Positions 27,008-37,683 of a DNA stretch of 64,000 nt are shown piece after piece (position 1 is the first letter of the stretch; every line of letters starts with the position of its first letter). This stretch comes from Tildeniella nuda ZEHNDER 1965/U140. GTDB lineage: Bacteria; Cyanobacteriota; Cyanobacteriia; Leptolyngbyales; Leptolyngbyaceae. Location of the stretch: contig JAHHIG010000002.1 of assembly GCA_019358895.1 (NCBI GenBank), positions 372,001 through 436,000 of the forward strand. Reading direction: 5' to 3'. Below the pieces are notes generated by a model, which worked only from the letters and a program-made list of their open reading frames with translations, was not told where the DNA came from and made no database searches. The position numbers and the translations under genes were made by a program.

Positions 27008-27417
27008 GAGCGCCTCAATGCGGAAGGTTCAGTAGGTGGATGGAGATTTGAAACTTTAAACGGTGGGTTGAAACCAATGGGTGTTTGAGTGTCGGATTGA
27101 TTACATCAGGACACTCTAGGAGGCTAATGTGCAAGTGAATGGGCTAGAGTGCGATCGAGCGTTAGAGGCATTCTATGCTAACTAATCAATCAGGAATTGC
27201 TTGTGTGATCGCTGGTGTGTGTCAGCAATCAGGTTTCAGTCATGCTAGGAAAGAGACGACGCATTCGATGAAGTCCAGTTAATCTAGAAAGGGGCGATCG
27301 TGATGACGTTCCCCTTGAAGTTTCACCAACTACGATCCTCCGATCGCCCTGAAAGGGATAAAGGCATCGCTGCCGGACTCGCTTGGGTGTCACTCATTCT
27401 TCTTCCAGGTTACATAC
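27008..27417. other. recA-xseA divergent intergenic region
   Basis: 410 bases between two divergent DNA repair genes. No hairpin or repeat array of note was found and no SOS-type box is recognisable by eye. The plus-strand frame starting at 27300 overlaps the xseA start in another register and is regarded as spurious. Confidence 0.5.
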
Positions 27418-28665
27418 ATGACCTCCTATCTTCCTCATTTGTTGGTTCCAGATACGGCGCTATCTGTAGCAGGGCTGACTGGTTACATCCAGGCACTGTT
27501 GGAGCAAGACAATCATCTCAGTCAATTCTGGGTTACAGGGGAAGTATCCAGCGCGACTCGCTATCGCAGCGGGCTGTTTTTTACTCTACAAGACCCGGAT
27601 GCTAAGGCTGCGATTAGCTGCGTGGTGTGGAACAGCCAGTTAGAGAAACTGACTACGTTGCCCGCTCAGGGAGAACAACTAATTATTTTGGGGCGCATCC
27701 ACGTCCATCCCCAGAGGGGACAGTATCAGCTAATTGTCTGGCAAGCCTTGCCAGGGGGCGAGGGGCTACGGGCACTACGTTATCGCCAGTTGAGGCAGCG
27801 TCTGGAAGCCGAAGGCTTGTTTGACCCAGCACGCAAACGCATTTTGCCTATACATCCCCAAACGGTTGCTGTTGTAACGTCACCTCAAGCAGCCGCATGG
27901 GGGGATATTCAACGAACGTTGCGGCGGCGGTATCCGGGTTTGCATGTGTTGTTTTCTCCAGCGCTTGTGCAGGGTGAGCAGGCTCCAGCCTCAATTGTGA
28001 ATGCTATTCGGCGAGTTGAGCTGGATGCTAGGTCGGATGTACTAATCTTATCACGAGGAGGAGGCGCGATCGAAGATATGGCGTGCTTTAATGACGAACG
28101 CGTAGTGCGAGCGATCGCAGACTGCTCCATTCCCGTGATTGCTGGAATCGGGCACCAGCGCGATGAAACTTTAGCAGACCTTGCAGCTGATCTCTGCGCT
28201 CACACTCCAACAGCCGCAGCAGAGCAAGCGGTACCTCAGCTAGCCGCACTACAGACCGCACACCAGGAGCGGGGGCTGGCTCTCAAAGCGGCAGTTTACA
28301 GTCGCTTGGAGTCAGCTTACAAACAACAGCGGCATCTGAACGATCGCCTCTACAAACTGCGTCTCGATCGCAAACTTCAACAAGAACGGCAAAACTTGCA
28401 GTGGATGCGCCAACGTCTGATTCAAGGTAGTGCGCTGCAAATTCAGCAGGCTACGTCTTACTGCCAATCACTCCAGCAGAAGCTGGCAACCCTTGATCCC
28501 GAAGCCGTGCTGAAACGAGGCTATGCTGTGGCACGGCGGACAAACGGTACGATCGTTCGTGCTGCCGAAGCAGTGGCACCAGAAGAGATGCTGACGATTC
28601 AGCTTGGTCAAGGGCAACTGACGGTCAAGGTAACAGAGGTGTTAGCACGATCGCCATCTGTTTGA
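27418..28665 (+). CDS. xseA: Exodeoxyribonuclease VII large subunit
   Basis: 415 residues. The N-terminal OB-fold (about residues 12-110) has NHLSQFWVTGEVSSATRYRS and VVWNSQ; the nuclease domain (about 130-310) has IAVVTSPQAAAWGDIQRTL-like sequence (AVVTSPQAAAWGDIQRTLRR) and the motifs ILSRGGGAIEDMACFND and VIAGIGHQRDETLADLAADL. The long helical arm follows. With XseB it degrades single-stranded DNA to oligonucleotides. xseB lies 195 bases downstream with repeat debris between. Confidence 0.96.
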   Translation: MTSYLPHLLVPDTALSVAGLTGYIQALLEQDNHLSQFWVTGEVSSATRYRSGLFFTLQDPDAKAAISCVVWNSQLEKLTTLPAQGEQLIILGRIHVHPQRGQYQLIVWQALPGGEGLRALRYRQLRQRLEAEGLFDPARKRILPIHPQTVAVVTSPQAAAWGDIQRTLRRRYPGLHVLFSPALVQGEQAPASIVNAIRRVELDARSDVLILSRGGGAIEDMACFNDERVVRAIADCSIPVIAGIGHQRDETLADLAADLCAHTPTAAAEQAVPQLAALQTAHQERGLALKAAVYSRLESAYKQQRHLNDRLYKLRLDRKLQQERQNLQWMRQRLIQGSALQIQQATSYCQSLQQKLATLDPEAVLKRGYAVARRTNGTIVRAAEAVAPEEMLTIQLGQGQLTVKVTEVLARSPSV

Positions 28666-28860
28666 GTGCCAAGCATCGAAGAGCTTGCTAAAAAATAACT
28701 GCACACTTTTGGATCAGCTATCAGCTATCAGCTTTTCGCTGACGGCTGACGGCTACAGACCATGCTGTTATTTCTGTACAACGCCTAAGTTGCCAAACGT
28801 TTGACTAAAAGTGTTCAAGTATAAATATACTAGCGATAGAGACCTTGCTATTCGCACGTT

Positions 28861-29145
28861 GTGAGCATTCCCAAAGACTCTGCCGAAGCCCATCCATCCA
28901 GTCAAGTCGATGTCGATCGTGGATTAACTCCAGACCTGTCAGCACAGGATTGGAGCTATGAAGCAACTGTGCAGCAAGTGGAGGCGATTATGGCGCGTAT
29001 TGAATCAGGCGACTTGGAGCTGGCAGATGTGTTTGACCAGTTCAGCTCTGCTGTCAGCTATTTACGCCAGTGCGACCTCTTTTTAACCCAACGTCAGCAG
29101 CAAATGGATCTGCTGATCGAAACGTTGACTGATGACCCAGATTAG
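28861..29145 (+). CDS. xseB: Exodeoxyribonuclease VII small subunit
   Basis: 94 residues starting at GTG 28861. The conserved core [20 protein letters not shown] is followed by [20 protein letters not shown] and the C-terminal helix typical of XseB. A 25-residue N-terminal extension precedes the core. Several XseB copies bind the helical arm of XseA. Its stop overlaps a small inverted repeat (29143-29159) and nadB converges 36 bases on. Confidence 0.95.
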   Translation: MSIPKDSAEAHPSSQVDVDRGLTPDLSAQDWSYEATVQQVEAIMARIESGDLELADVFDQFSSAVSYLRQCDLFLTQRQQQMDLLIETLTDDPD

Positions 29146-29159
29146 AGATGGCATCTCTA
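29143..29159. terminator. Small inverted repeat between xseB and nadB ends
   Basis: TAGAGAT and ATCTCTA with a three-base loop, at the convergent ends of xseB and nadB. It is a possible bidirectional terminator, but the stem is short and there is no T-run; low confidence. Confidence 0.3.
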
Positions 29160-29181
29160 CCGGATGCGAAGCAATGCTATG

Positions 29182-31011
<1,830 letters not shown>

Positions 31012-31241
31012 CGTTCACCGCACAGCGCTACGCACAAGCACTCGCAATCAGGGTTCAAGCTATACATAAGCCAGGTGACGCTTTTTAAGCAAGATCCAGG
31101 CTGGGTATCGATCGTCTGTCTTCAGTCTAAAGTCGAAACAGTAAAGTGTGTGCCAAAGACAAAAATTGCTCTCCGACTGCGTATCAGCCGTTGAGCAATT
31201 TGGTCATCAGGATTGAATTGACGGTCGTAACAACAGAACGG

Positions 31242-31691
31242 TTAACGATAGATACCGTTGTTGATCCGATCGGCTCCCTCTACCAGCGCTTCTTCAACAT
31301 CAGTGGCGGTAAAGTTATCCAGATTTGCTTTTAGCACATCCTTCTGTGCCTCCGTCAACCCTGCGATCTTCAAAACATCCTCAACGCTGTCGTAGGGTGC
31401 ATTCTTGACAATTAACCCTGCCAGCGTAGGGTACAAACCCGAATACTGCCTGAATTGACGTACGTTAGTGTTGTTCAGATCAAGCTTTTTACCGTACTCA
31501 GAACTGAGTTTTTCGCCCACTGCATCACGAATCGCTTCAGCAGCAAGCAGGGGCGGAGCGATCGCCCGATTCAACTGATAGCCTGTCATGTTGCTTAAAT
31601 TTGCTGCTAACACCTGTTGTGGCATCCCCAGCCAGCCAACACAACCAACCAAAACGCAAAGAACCATTAATATATGAACCAACCGTTTCAT
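31242..31691 (-). CDS. psbU: Photosystem II extrinsic protein PsbU
   Basis: About 149 residues from ATG 31691, which has an AGGAA site; the open frame continues to 31736. A signal peptide (about residues 1-32, [20 protein letters not shown] then AALA-like cut near VLAANL) targets the thylakoid lumen. The mature part has [40 protein letters not shown] and [20 protein letters not shown], the helix-hairpin-helix-like PsbU fold. It stabilises the oxygen-evolving manganese cluster. A strong marker for a cyanobacterial source. Confidence 0.96.
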   Translation of the reverse strand: MKRLVHILMVLCVLVGCVGWLGMPQQVLAANLSNMTGYQLNRAIAPPLLAAEAIRDAVGEKLSSEYGKKLDLNNTNVRQFRQYSGLYPTLAGLIVKNAPYDSVEDVLKIAGLTEAQKDVLKANLDNFTATDVEEALVEGADRINNGIYR

Positions 31692-31845
31692 GAATCTATT
31701 CCTCTCTTCCTGTCGCATGAAAACCATACACAGCATTCATTCAGAGCCTATCATTTTCCGGTCATCATCGTTCACTCTAGTTCGTCTGCCTGGAGTGTCT
31801 AAGTGAAAATCTTTACATTTTGCTCAGTAAGTTAAAGCACATCGA

Positions 31846-32880
31846 CTACTCTCTGCTTTTCATCTGTAGGAACGTTTCCAGATCGGGAAACGAGCAAGCA
31901 TGAGCGACGGTGGGCATGTCATACCCCTTGAGATGAACCGTGTAGTTTCTAAACAAATCGATCGACGTAATCTCCATATCCGTCAAATGCTGATAGGTCG
32001 TTTCGCCAACGGCAATATCCAGCCCAATTTGCTTTGTGGATGTTTCCAGACGGAAAGCGGCATTCACTGTATCACCCAAGGCGGTGTAATCGGGGCGATC
32101 GCCACTGCCTGTGTTGCCTACCATCGCGTGACCCGTATTGATACCAGCGCCGATCCGCAGCGGAAAGGGTAAAGGATACAGGTTGTACAGGTCACTCGTC
32201 ATCTTATGCAGCGCATTCAGGGCACGAAAAATGCGTAGCATTTCGTCGTCATCGACTCCCTGAGGACCATGAATCCAAATTGCCATTACGGCATCGCCAA
32301 TATATTTATCAACCCAGCTCCCATACTCACGAATGATGTCGCCCGCATGGCGAAACCAGGTGCCAATCACTTCTGAAAGCACTTTCTCATCCAGTTGGCG
32401 AGTTAACACGGTGAAGTCGCGGATATCAACCACCAACACCGATATCAAACGACGTACGTGCAGCGTTGCCGTCGCTGTAAACTCTTTGGAATCGGAACCC
32501 GCAGCAGAATCAGCAGGGGGGTTGAGCGTCGGGCAATAAAAGTCAAGGTCGGTTTGACCAAACGTGAGCCGATCGCCATTGTGCAGCGTGACGGGAATAC
32601 TGACCCGACGACCATTAACGAAGGAACCGTTGCGACTGCCTAAATCAATTAAATAGAACTCGCCCGTCTCCATGCACTGCAACATGGCATGGTTGCGAGA
32701 GATCCAGCGATCGGGCAAAACAAAATTGTTATCTTCGCTGCGCCCAATCGTCCAGCAGTTACTACCCGCAAGCGGCAACCGCCGACTACCAGAGTCAGTA
32801 CGGAGGACGAGATGGGGAGTGGGTTGTAAAGTCACCACAGGCTGAGACAAATAATCCTTTCCTATGATGCATCCTGACAT
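31846..32880 (-). CDS. FHA domain adenylate/guanylate cyclase
   Basis: 344 residues. An N-terminal FHA domain (about residues 30-115) with WTIGRSEDNN, ISRNHAMLQC and DLGSRNGSFVNG is followed by a class III nucleotide cyclase domain (about 145-330). Metal-binding Asps are in LVVDIRDFTVLTRQL and DKYIGDAVMAIW; the base-contact loop is DYTALGDTVNAAFRLE, which favours ATP, though GTP cannot be excluded. It should make cAMP in response to phosphorylated partner binding. No cAMP receptor gene is nearby. The start is ATG 32880. Confidence 0.95.
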   Translation of the reverse strand: MSGCIIGKDYLSQPVVTLQPTPHLVLRTDSGSRRLPLAGSNCWTIGRSEDNNFVLPDRWISRNHAMLQCMETGEFYLIDLGSRNGSFVNGRRVSIPVTLHNGDRLTFGQTDLDFYCPTLNPPADSAAGSDSKEFTATATLHVRRLISVLVVDIRDFTVLTRQLDEKVLSEVIGTWFRHAGDIIREYGSWVDKYIGDAVMAIWIHGPQGVDDDEMLRIFRALNALHKMTSDLYNLYPLPFPLRIGAGINTGHAMVGNTGSGDRPDYTALGDTVNAAFRLETSTKQIGLDIAVGETTYQHLTDMEITSIDLFRNYTVHLKGYDMPTVAHACSFPDLETFLQMKSRE

Positions 32881-33001
32881 ATCTCTCTATGCCAGTGTAG
32901 TCTTCGGATAGAAATTCGTTCAAAAAAGTTTTGAACCAAGGTAGCTTGAGCGGTATGGTCGGGAGAAGAGGCTACAAAGCAGGACGGATTTGAGGCTTCA
33001 T

Positions 33002-33757
33002 TCAAGCAGCGATCGCCGCTAACCAGAACAGACTATCCACCAAAATTGTACTCAACACTGCGCCACTCAGCGCCCACCAATGAAGCTGACGTGAAAAAAG
33101 AGGCAATGTGCCGACCGTAAGGAGAAGGAGCGCCAAAACGATCGCACATCCACCACCCCACGGCGTTTGCATTTGAGCGATCGCGCTCTGGAAGATTGGC
33201 TGTACAGCATCAGGTTCAACCCGCATGAGTTGCCGCCAGTGAGGGATCAAATCAACTAAGTAGAAGTAGACATCGGTAACAACCGTGCCAAAAAGAGAGC
33301 CTAAGTAAAAGAAGTTGCCGATTTTGCCTGAGTTGCGAGCTAAGCCCCAGAGCGCAAACGGTAACCCGATCGCCTCGATCGGCAGATGTAGCAGTGGTTC
33401 CCAGCGCAGCCAACCCCAATACACCGAGCCAGCCAGCCACGTCCAGGTAAACCCAATGAGCAAATCGCCCCAGCGTTGATGAGTAGGGTGTGCCAGCAAG
33501 CGTAGCCCTAAAAGCAACCAGACTCCCGTCAACATCAAGCTCACCCAGGGCAGCAGACGAACCAGCGGCGCTTGCACAAAGACGGGAACCGAAACTAACA
33601 CCACCGAAGCGGCTAGTATTGACCAACGCTGCATCAGCCCCAACTGCGGCTCTATGGGTGCCACTAATACCGCAAGCGACTCAGAATGCAACTCATGCGA
33701 GTGAATGGCTGGGGGAACGATGCAACCGGGACTAGAATGGGAAATGGAGGAGACCAA
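33002..33757 (-). CDS. DUF3120 membrane protein
   Basis: 251 residues with about six hydrophobic segments beginning near residue 43 (WSILAASVVLVSVPVFVQAP) and WLLLGLRLLAHPTHQRWGD, FTWTWLAGSVYWGWLRWEPL and GKIGNFFYLGSLFGTVVTDV. These match the cyanobacterial DUF3120 family, found in photosynthetic organisms and of unknown function. The hydrophilic N-terminal 35 residues are variable, so an internal start is possible. Transcribed alone. Confidence 0.88.
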   Translation of the reverse strand: MVSSISHSSPGCIVPPAIHSHELHSESLAVLVAPIEPQLGLMQRWSILAASVVLVSVPVFVQAPLVRLLPWVSLMLTGVWLLLGLRLLAHPTHQRWGDLLIGFTWTWLAGSVYWGWLRWEPLLHLPIEAIGLPFALWGLARNSGKIGNFFYLGSLFGTVVTDVYFYLVDLIPHWRQLMRVEPDAVQPIFQSAIAQMQTPWGGGCAIVLALLLLTVGTLPLFSRQLHWWALSGAVLSTILVDSLFWLAAIAA

Positions 33758-34067
33758 AATATTGCTAATATTTTATTTACTTTACTTAAGTTAACATAGC
33801 ACAGATCTGTATATCCCCCCCGGTGGCATTGAAATTAATCCTAACTTAAATTTTCGCTAAAGTTCTGTCTGAGCAGTTCTCAACCTGGGTTAGGTTAGCT
33901 AGGCTCACGCTGTGCGATCGATCGCCTCGATCGAGGTGAACGGTTTTTGCAGCATTGGAGTGACGCTATATCAGCTAATCGCCCAAGAGCTATGGGATGT
34001 CGCTACAATCCTGAAGCCCTCGCGTAGTCTGAGAAGTACAGTCTAAGGTCTTCATGGAGAACAGCAA
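33758..34067. other. Divergent intergenic region DUF3120-uppP
   Basis: 310 bases between divergent genes, with an AT-rich part (33760-33800) and a C-run followed by GGTGGC near 33823. It probably holds both promoters. No specific operator was identified. Confidence 0.45.
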
Positions 34068-35006
34068 ATGGTTTGGTCGATGTCGAATCTGGATCTCTCC
34101 TTGGTGAATCAGGGATGGCATGGTGCGAGCCTGCTACACACTCTGGCAGTTAGCAGCACAGAAAGCACTGTGACACCCTCCAGCCCTGGATTGCTGATCA
34201 GTCTTTTGCAGGCGATCGTGTTGGGTTTGGTGCAGGGCATCACTGAATTTTTGCCCATTAGCAGTACTGCCCATTTGCTCATCTTTACTGATGTCTTTCA
34301 CTGGAACTATTTGGGGCAAAAGTTCTTTGTTGATGCGATTCAGTTTGGTAGCGTTATTGCCGTGCTGTGGTATTTCTGGGCTGACATTCGCCAGATTTTG
34401 ACCGGTGGTTTAGCCGCCTTCCAGCGCAAGGACTGGGAGCAAGAGGAATGGAAGATTCTCGTTGGTATTGCCGTTGGTACCTTGCCAGCTCTGGTCGTAG
34501 GGTTTTTGCTGAAGGATGTGCTCCCCGAAAGCCCACTCGTCATTGGTGTCGCATCGATCGTTATGGCGTTGTTACTGGGGTTAGCTGAGACGATCGGTAG
34601 TCGCAAGCGAGACTTCAATGCGCTAGAGATTAAAGATGGCATCCTGGTGGGATTGGGTCAGATGTTGGCGCTCGTTCCCGGTGTCTCGCGCTCTGGGTCA
34701 ACGCTGACGGCAGCTCTCTTTCTGGGCATGGAACGGCGCACAGCAGCAAGATTTTCCTTCTTGCTCGGCATTCCTACGTTGACGATCGCCACGCTCTACC
34801 AGTCTCGCAAAGCCTTCGGCAACCCCGAAATTTTGCTGCCGCTGCTTGTGGGGATCATCTCCACCTTTATCTTTTCTTACCTGGCGATCGCCTGGTTATT
34901 GCGCTTTTTGCAAAACCGAAATACCTGGATCTTTGTGTGGTATCGGCTGGCGTTTGGAGCGGCACTACTGCTTGCAACGGCGGCAAATTTATTCAGAGAC
35001 GTTTAG
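34068..35006 (+). CDS. uppP: Undecaprenyl-diphosphatase
   Basis: 312 residues. Recycles undecaprenyl diphosphate for peptidoglycan and other envelope polymers, in the cytoplasmic membrane. The two active motifs are GLVQGITEFLPISSTAHLL (near residues 62-80) and LVPGVSRSGSTLTAALFLGM (near 201-220). Multiple hydrophobic helices follow the family pattern. A 45-residue N-terminal extension precedes the first helix, as is common in cyanobacteria; an internal start such as the second Met is possible. Confidence 0.95.
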   Translation: MVWSMSNLDLSLVNQGWHGASLLHTLAVSSTESTVTPSSPGLLISLLQAIVLGLVQGITEFLPISSTAHLLIFTDVFHWNYLGQKFFVDAIQFGSVIAVLWYFWADIRQILTGGLAAFQRKDWEQEEWKILVGIAVGTLPALVVGFLLKDVLPESPLVIGVASIVMALLLGLAETIGSRKRDFNALEIKDGILVGLGQMLALVPGVSRSGSTLTAALFLGMERRTAARFSFLLGIPTLTIATLYQSRKAFGNPEILLPLLVGIISTFIFSYLAIAWLLRFLQNRNTWIFVWYRLAFGAALLLATAANLFRDV

Positions 35007-35067
35007 AGACCTGCACGATTCGAGTCACGGGGTGTAGGGTGGAGAGAGTGCTAATTTATTCTCTGTC

Positions 35068-36402
35068 ATGAGCGAAGTCTCAATTCGCCCCGCTTTAATT
35101 ACGGCTGTGTTGCCAGACTCGATCGCGGCTGAGATTGGCTTTGAGGCGGGCGATCGGTTGGTATCAATTAACGGTCAGCGTCCCCGCGATTTGATTGACT
35201 ATCAGTTTCTTTGTGCCGATGAAGTGTTAGCGCTAGAAGTCTTAGACACTGCTGGCAAGCCCCATCAAGTAGAAATTGAGAAAGACTACGATGATGACCT
35301 GGGGCTGGAGTTTGAAAACGCCTTATTCGACGGCTTGATTCAGTGCAACAATCGCTGCCCCTTCTGCTTCATCGACCAGCAGCCACCAGGGATGCGGCAA
35401 ACCCTTTATCTTAAGGATGACGACTACCGCCTTAGCTTCCTGTACGGCAGCTACTTGACTCTGACGAACCTTAGTCAGCGTGAATGGGATCGTATTGAAC
35501 AAATGCGGCTATCACCTCTCTTTGTCTCAGTCCATGCGACAGAACCAGACGTTCGCAGTCGGCTCCTCAAAAATCCGCGTGCAGGGCAACTGCTTGAGCA
35601 ATTGCGTTGGTTCCAAGAGCGGCGGCTGCAAATTCACGCCCAGGTTGTGCTGTGTCCGGGGATCAACGATCGCGACCATCTGACCCGTACACTCCTCGAT
35701 CTGTTTGAGTTTCATCAAGACGATGTACCCGCTGTTGCGTCCGTTGCCGTCGTACCCGTTGGTTTGACCCGCTTTCGCCCCAGCGATGATGAATTGATTC
35801 CTGTAAGCCGTGAAAAGGCGCAGGAAGTGATCGCTCAAGTGCAAAACCTGCAAGCCAAATTCCGCCAGCAGTCTGGTTCTACCTTTGCCTGGTTAGCCGA
35901 TGAATGGTTTCTCCTAGCTCACGAGGAGTTACCGCCTGAATCACACTACGAAGACTATCCGCAAATCGGCAACGGAGTTGGTTCCATCCGGCAATTTCTC
36001 AAGCAATTCCAAGCGGCGGCGCGATCGCTGCCTAAGCGGTTAGCTACGCCACGTTACTTTACCTGGGTTGTTGGGAATGCCGTTGAACTTGCTTTTCAGC
36101 CGCTCCTTCAGCGCTTCAATAAAGTAGAAGGACTGAAGCTAAGTATGGTTGCCCTTGCCAGCCAGTACTGGGGACAGTCTATGACGGTGACTGGGTTACT
36201 TACTGGACAGGATATTCTTCATGCCCTCAAAGGACGAGAGTTGGGCGATGCCATTCTCCTACCGTCTTTGATGCTAAAGCACAACGACACCTGCTTTCTT
36301 GACGACATGACGGTAGCAGACGTGAGCCAGCAGTTGCAAACACCGATTCTCATCGTCGGAGATGTGGAGCATTTGATAGAGACGGTAATGGGGAAAGGAT
36401 GA
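35068..36402 (+). CDS. TIGR03279/DUF512 family radical SAM protein
   Basis: 444 residues. A PDZ-like N-terminal part (about 10-75, FEAGDRLVSINGQRPRDLID) is followed by a radical SAM segment with the cluster Cys motif CNNRCPFCFIDQ (near residues 92-103, CxxxCxxC) and a DUF512 C-terminal domain. VVLCPGINDRDHLTRTLLDL and VAVVPVGLTRFR are typical. The family is conserved across cyanobacteria and clostridia; its reaction is not established in my knowledge. Repeat DNA (AAGCTAA heptamers) follows the stop directly. Confidence 0.93.
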   Translation: MSEVSIRPALITAVLPDSIAAEIGFEAGDRLVSINGQRPRDLIDYQFLCADEVLALEVLDTAGKPHQVEIEKDYDDDLGLEFENALFDGLIQCNNRCPFCFIDQQPPGMRQTLYLKDDDYRLSFLYGSYLTLTNLSQREWDRIEQMRLSPLFVSVHATEPDVRSRLLKNPRAGQLLEQLRWFQERRLQIHAQVVLCPGINDRDHLTRTLLDLFEFHQDDVPAVASVAVVPVGLTRFRPSDDELIPVSREKAQEVIAQVQNLQAKFRQQSGSTFAWLADEWFLLAHEELPPESHYEDYPQIGNGVGSIRQFLKQFQAAARSLPKRLATPRYFTWVVGNAVELAFQPLLQRFNKVEGLKLSMVALASQYWGQSMTVTGLLTGQDILHALKGRELGDAILLPSLMLKHNDTCFLDDMTVADVSQQLQTPILIVGDVEHLIETVMGKG

Positions 36403-36584
36403 GGGCTAAAAGCTAAAAGCTAAAGGCTCAGTCTTCCTGTGCTTCCCTTGCTGCCTCCGCTTCCCCCTTTCCCTCTCTCCTTAGGCGTAAATGTGCGTCC
36501 GATTCAACCTCACCTGATAAGCTGTTGAAGGCGTTCGATCGCCCTCCGACGATCGTGCGTTTGCGTGGTGCTTTAAAGTTCGGC

Positions 36585-37238
36585 ATGATATTTGAGCAAA
36601 TTTCTAAAGTCTTTGAGGCAGGCGGCATTGTCATGTTTCCGCTGCTGGGATTTTCGATTCTGGCAGTGGCACTAATATTAGAGCGACTTCGCTTCTGGCT
36701 GCGGATCACGAAGCGCCAGGATAAATTTGTCCGCGAGCTTTTAGACCTGTATCAACGCAGTCCCAGGGCAGCGCTTTTGCAGCTAGAGCAAAATTTGGAT
36801 TTGCCGATCGCTCGTATCTTTCTGGCAGCACTCGGACTCGATCGCCCTAACCCAGAAGAATTTCGTTTGGCGCTAGAGAGTGCTGCTCAGGCAGAGATGC
36901 CATTGCTCAAGCGATTTAATGTTGTCTTTGAAACCATTATCAGCCTGTCACCGTTGCTAGGGCTACTGGGCACAATTTTGGGGCTGATTCGTTCGTTCGC
37001 TTCTCTCAGAATCGGCGATGCCAGCAGCAATAATGCTGTTCCTGTCAGCGCTGGCATTAGCGAGGCATTGATCTCAACCGCATCAGGATTGGCGGTGGCG
37101 ATCGTTGCGTTAGCGTTTGCCAACACCTTTCGCGGGCTTTACCTGCGGCAAATCGCCTTGATTCAAGAATACGGCGGTCAAATGGAGCTACTCTACCGTC
37201 GCCACTACGAACGAGGAGTGCCGTATGCGTCTTCCTGA
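36585..37238 (+). CDS. MotA/TolQ/ExbB proton channel family protein
   Basis: About 217 residues from ATG 36585 (open frame from TTG 36525). Three membrane segments: MFPLLGFSILAVALILERLR, SPLLGLLGTILGLIRSFASL and STASGLAVAIVALAFANTF. The second and third carry the family channel motif. With the following ExbD-like protein it forms a proton-driven complex energising an outer-membrane transporter or division/envelope process. No TonB or receptor gene is nearby. Confidence 0.92.
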   Translation: MIFEQISKVFEAGGIVMFPLLGFSILAVALILERLRFWLRITKRQDKFVRELLDLYQRSPRAALLQLEQNLDLPIARIFLAALGLDRPNPEEFRLALESAAQAEMPLLKRFNVVFETIISLSPLLGLLGTILGLIRSFASLRIGDASSNNAVPVSAGISEALISTASGLAVAIVALAFANTFRGLYLRQIALIQEYGGQMELLYRRHYERGVPYASS

Positions 37239-37632
37239 AGAGCCAGATATTCCGCCGCAAATCAACATTGTGCCGATGATCGACGTGATCTTCGCACTGC
37301 TGACGTTTTTTATTATGTCTTCGCTCTATCTGACGCGATCGGCGGGGTTGCCTGTCAATCTTCCTAAAGCCGCCACTGCCCAAATGCAGCCACAAAGCCA
37401 AATCGTGGTGACGGTCAACCAGCAGGGACAGTTGTCTCTCAACCGTCAGCCAGCGCAATTGGGAGATTTGCCGACCAGAATCCGCGCCTTGGCAGGTAAT
37501 AGTCCCAGCACTCTCGTAGTCATCAACGCTGATGAACGCGTCAGTCACGGTCAGGTGATCGCTTTGATGGATCGATTGCGTTCGATTCCAGGCGTGAAGC
37601 TGGCGATCGCGGCACAGCGACCTGCACAGTGA
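37225..37632 (+). CDS. ExbD/TolR family biopolymer transport protein
   Basis: 135 residues. After a short N terminus (PEEPDIPPQINIVPMIDVI) it has a single membrane helix (DVIFALLTFFIMSSLYL) in which the conserved Asp of MIDVIF is the proton-carrying residue. The rest is a periplasmic domain ending in VKLAIAAQRPAQ. The start overlaps the ExbB-like gene by 14 bases, showing one operon and coupled translation. Confidence 0.93.
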   Translation: MRLPEEPDIPPQINIVPMIDVIFALLTFFIMSSLYLTRSAGLPVNLPKAATAQMQPQSQIVVTVNQQGQLSLNRQPAQLGDLPTRIRALAGNSPSTLVVINADERVSHGQVIALMDRLRSIPGVKLAIAAQRPAQ

Positions 37633-37683
37633 TCAAGAGCGATGATAGGAACAGCAATGCATCGCTCTCAACGCCCACTGTTC

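Noticed and set aside
27008-27417. LexA/SOS box between recA and xseA
   Set aside because: No sequence of the expected type could be recognised by eye.
27300-27605. 101-residue plus-strand frame before xseA
   Set aside because: It overlaps the xseA start in another register and has no family features.
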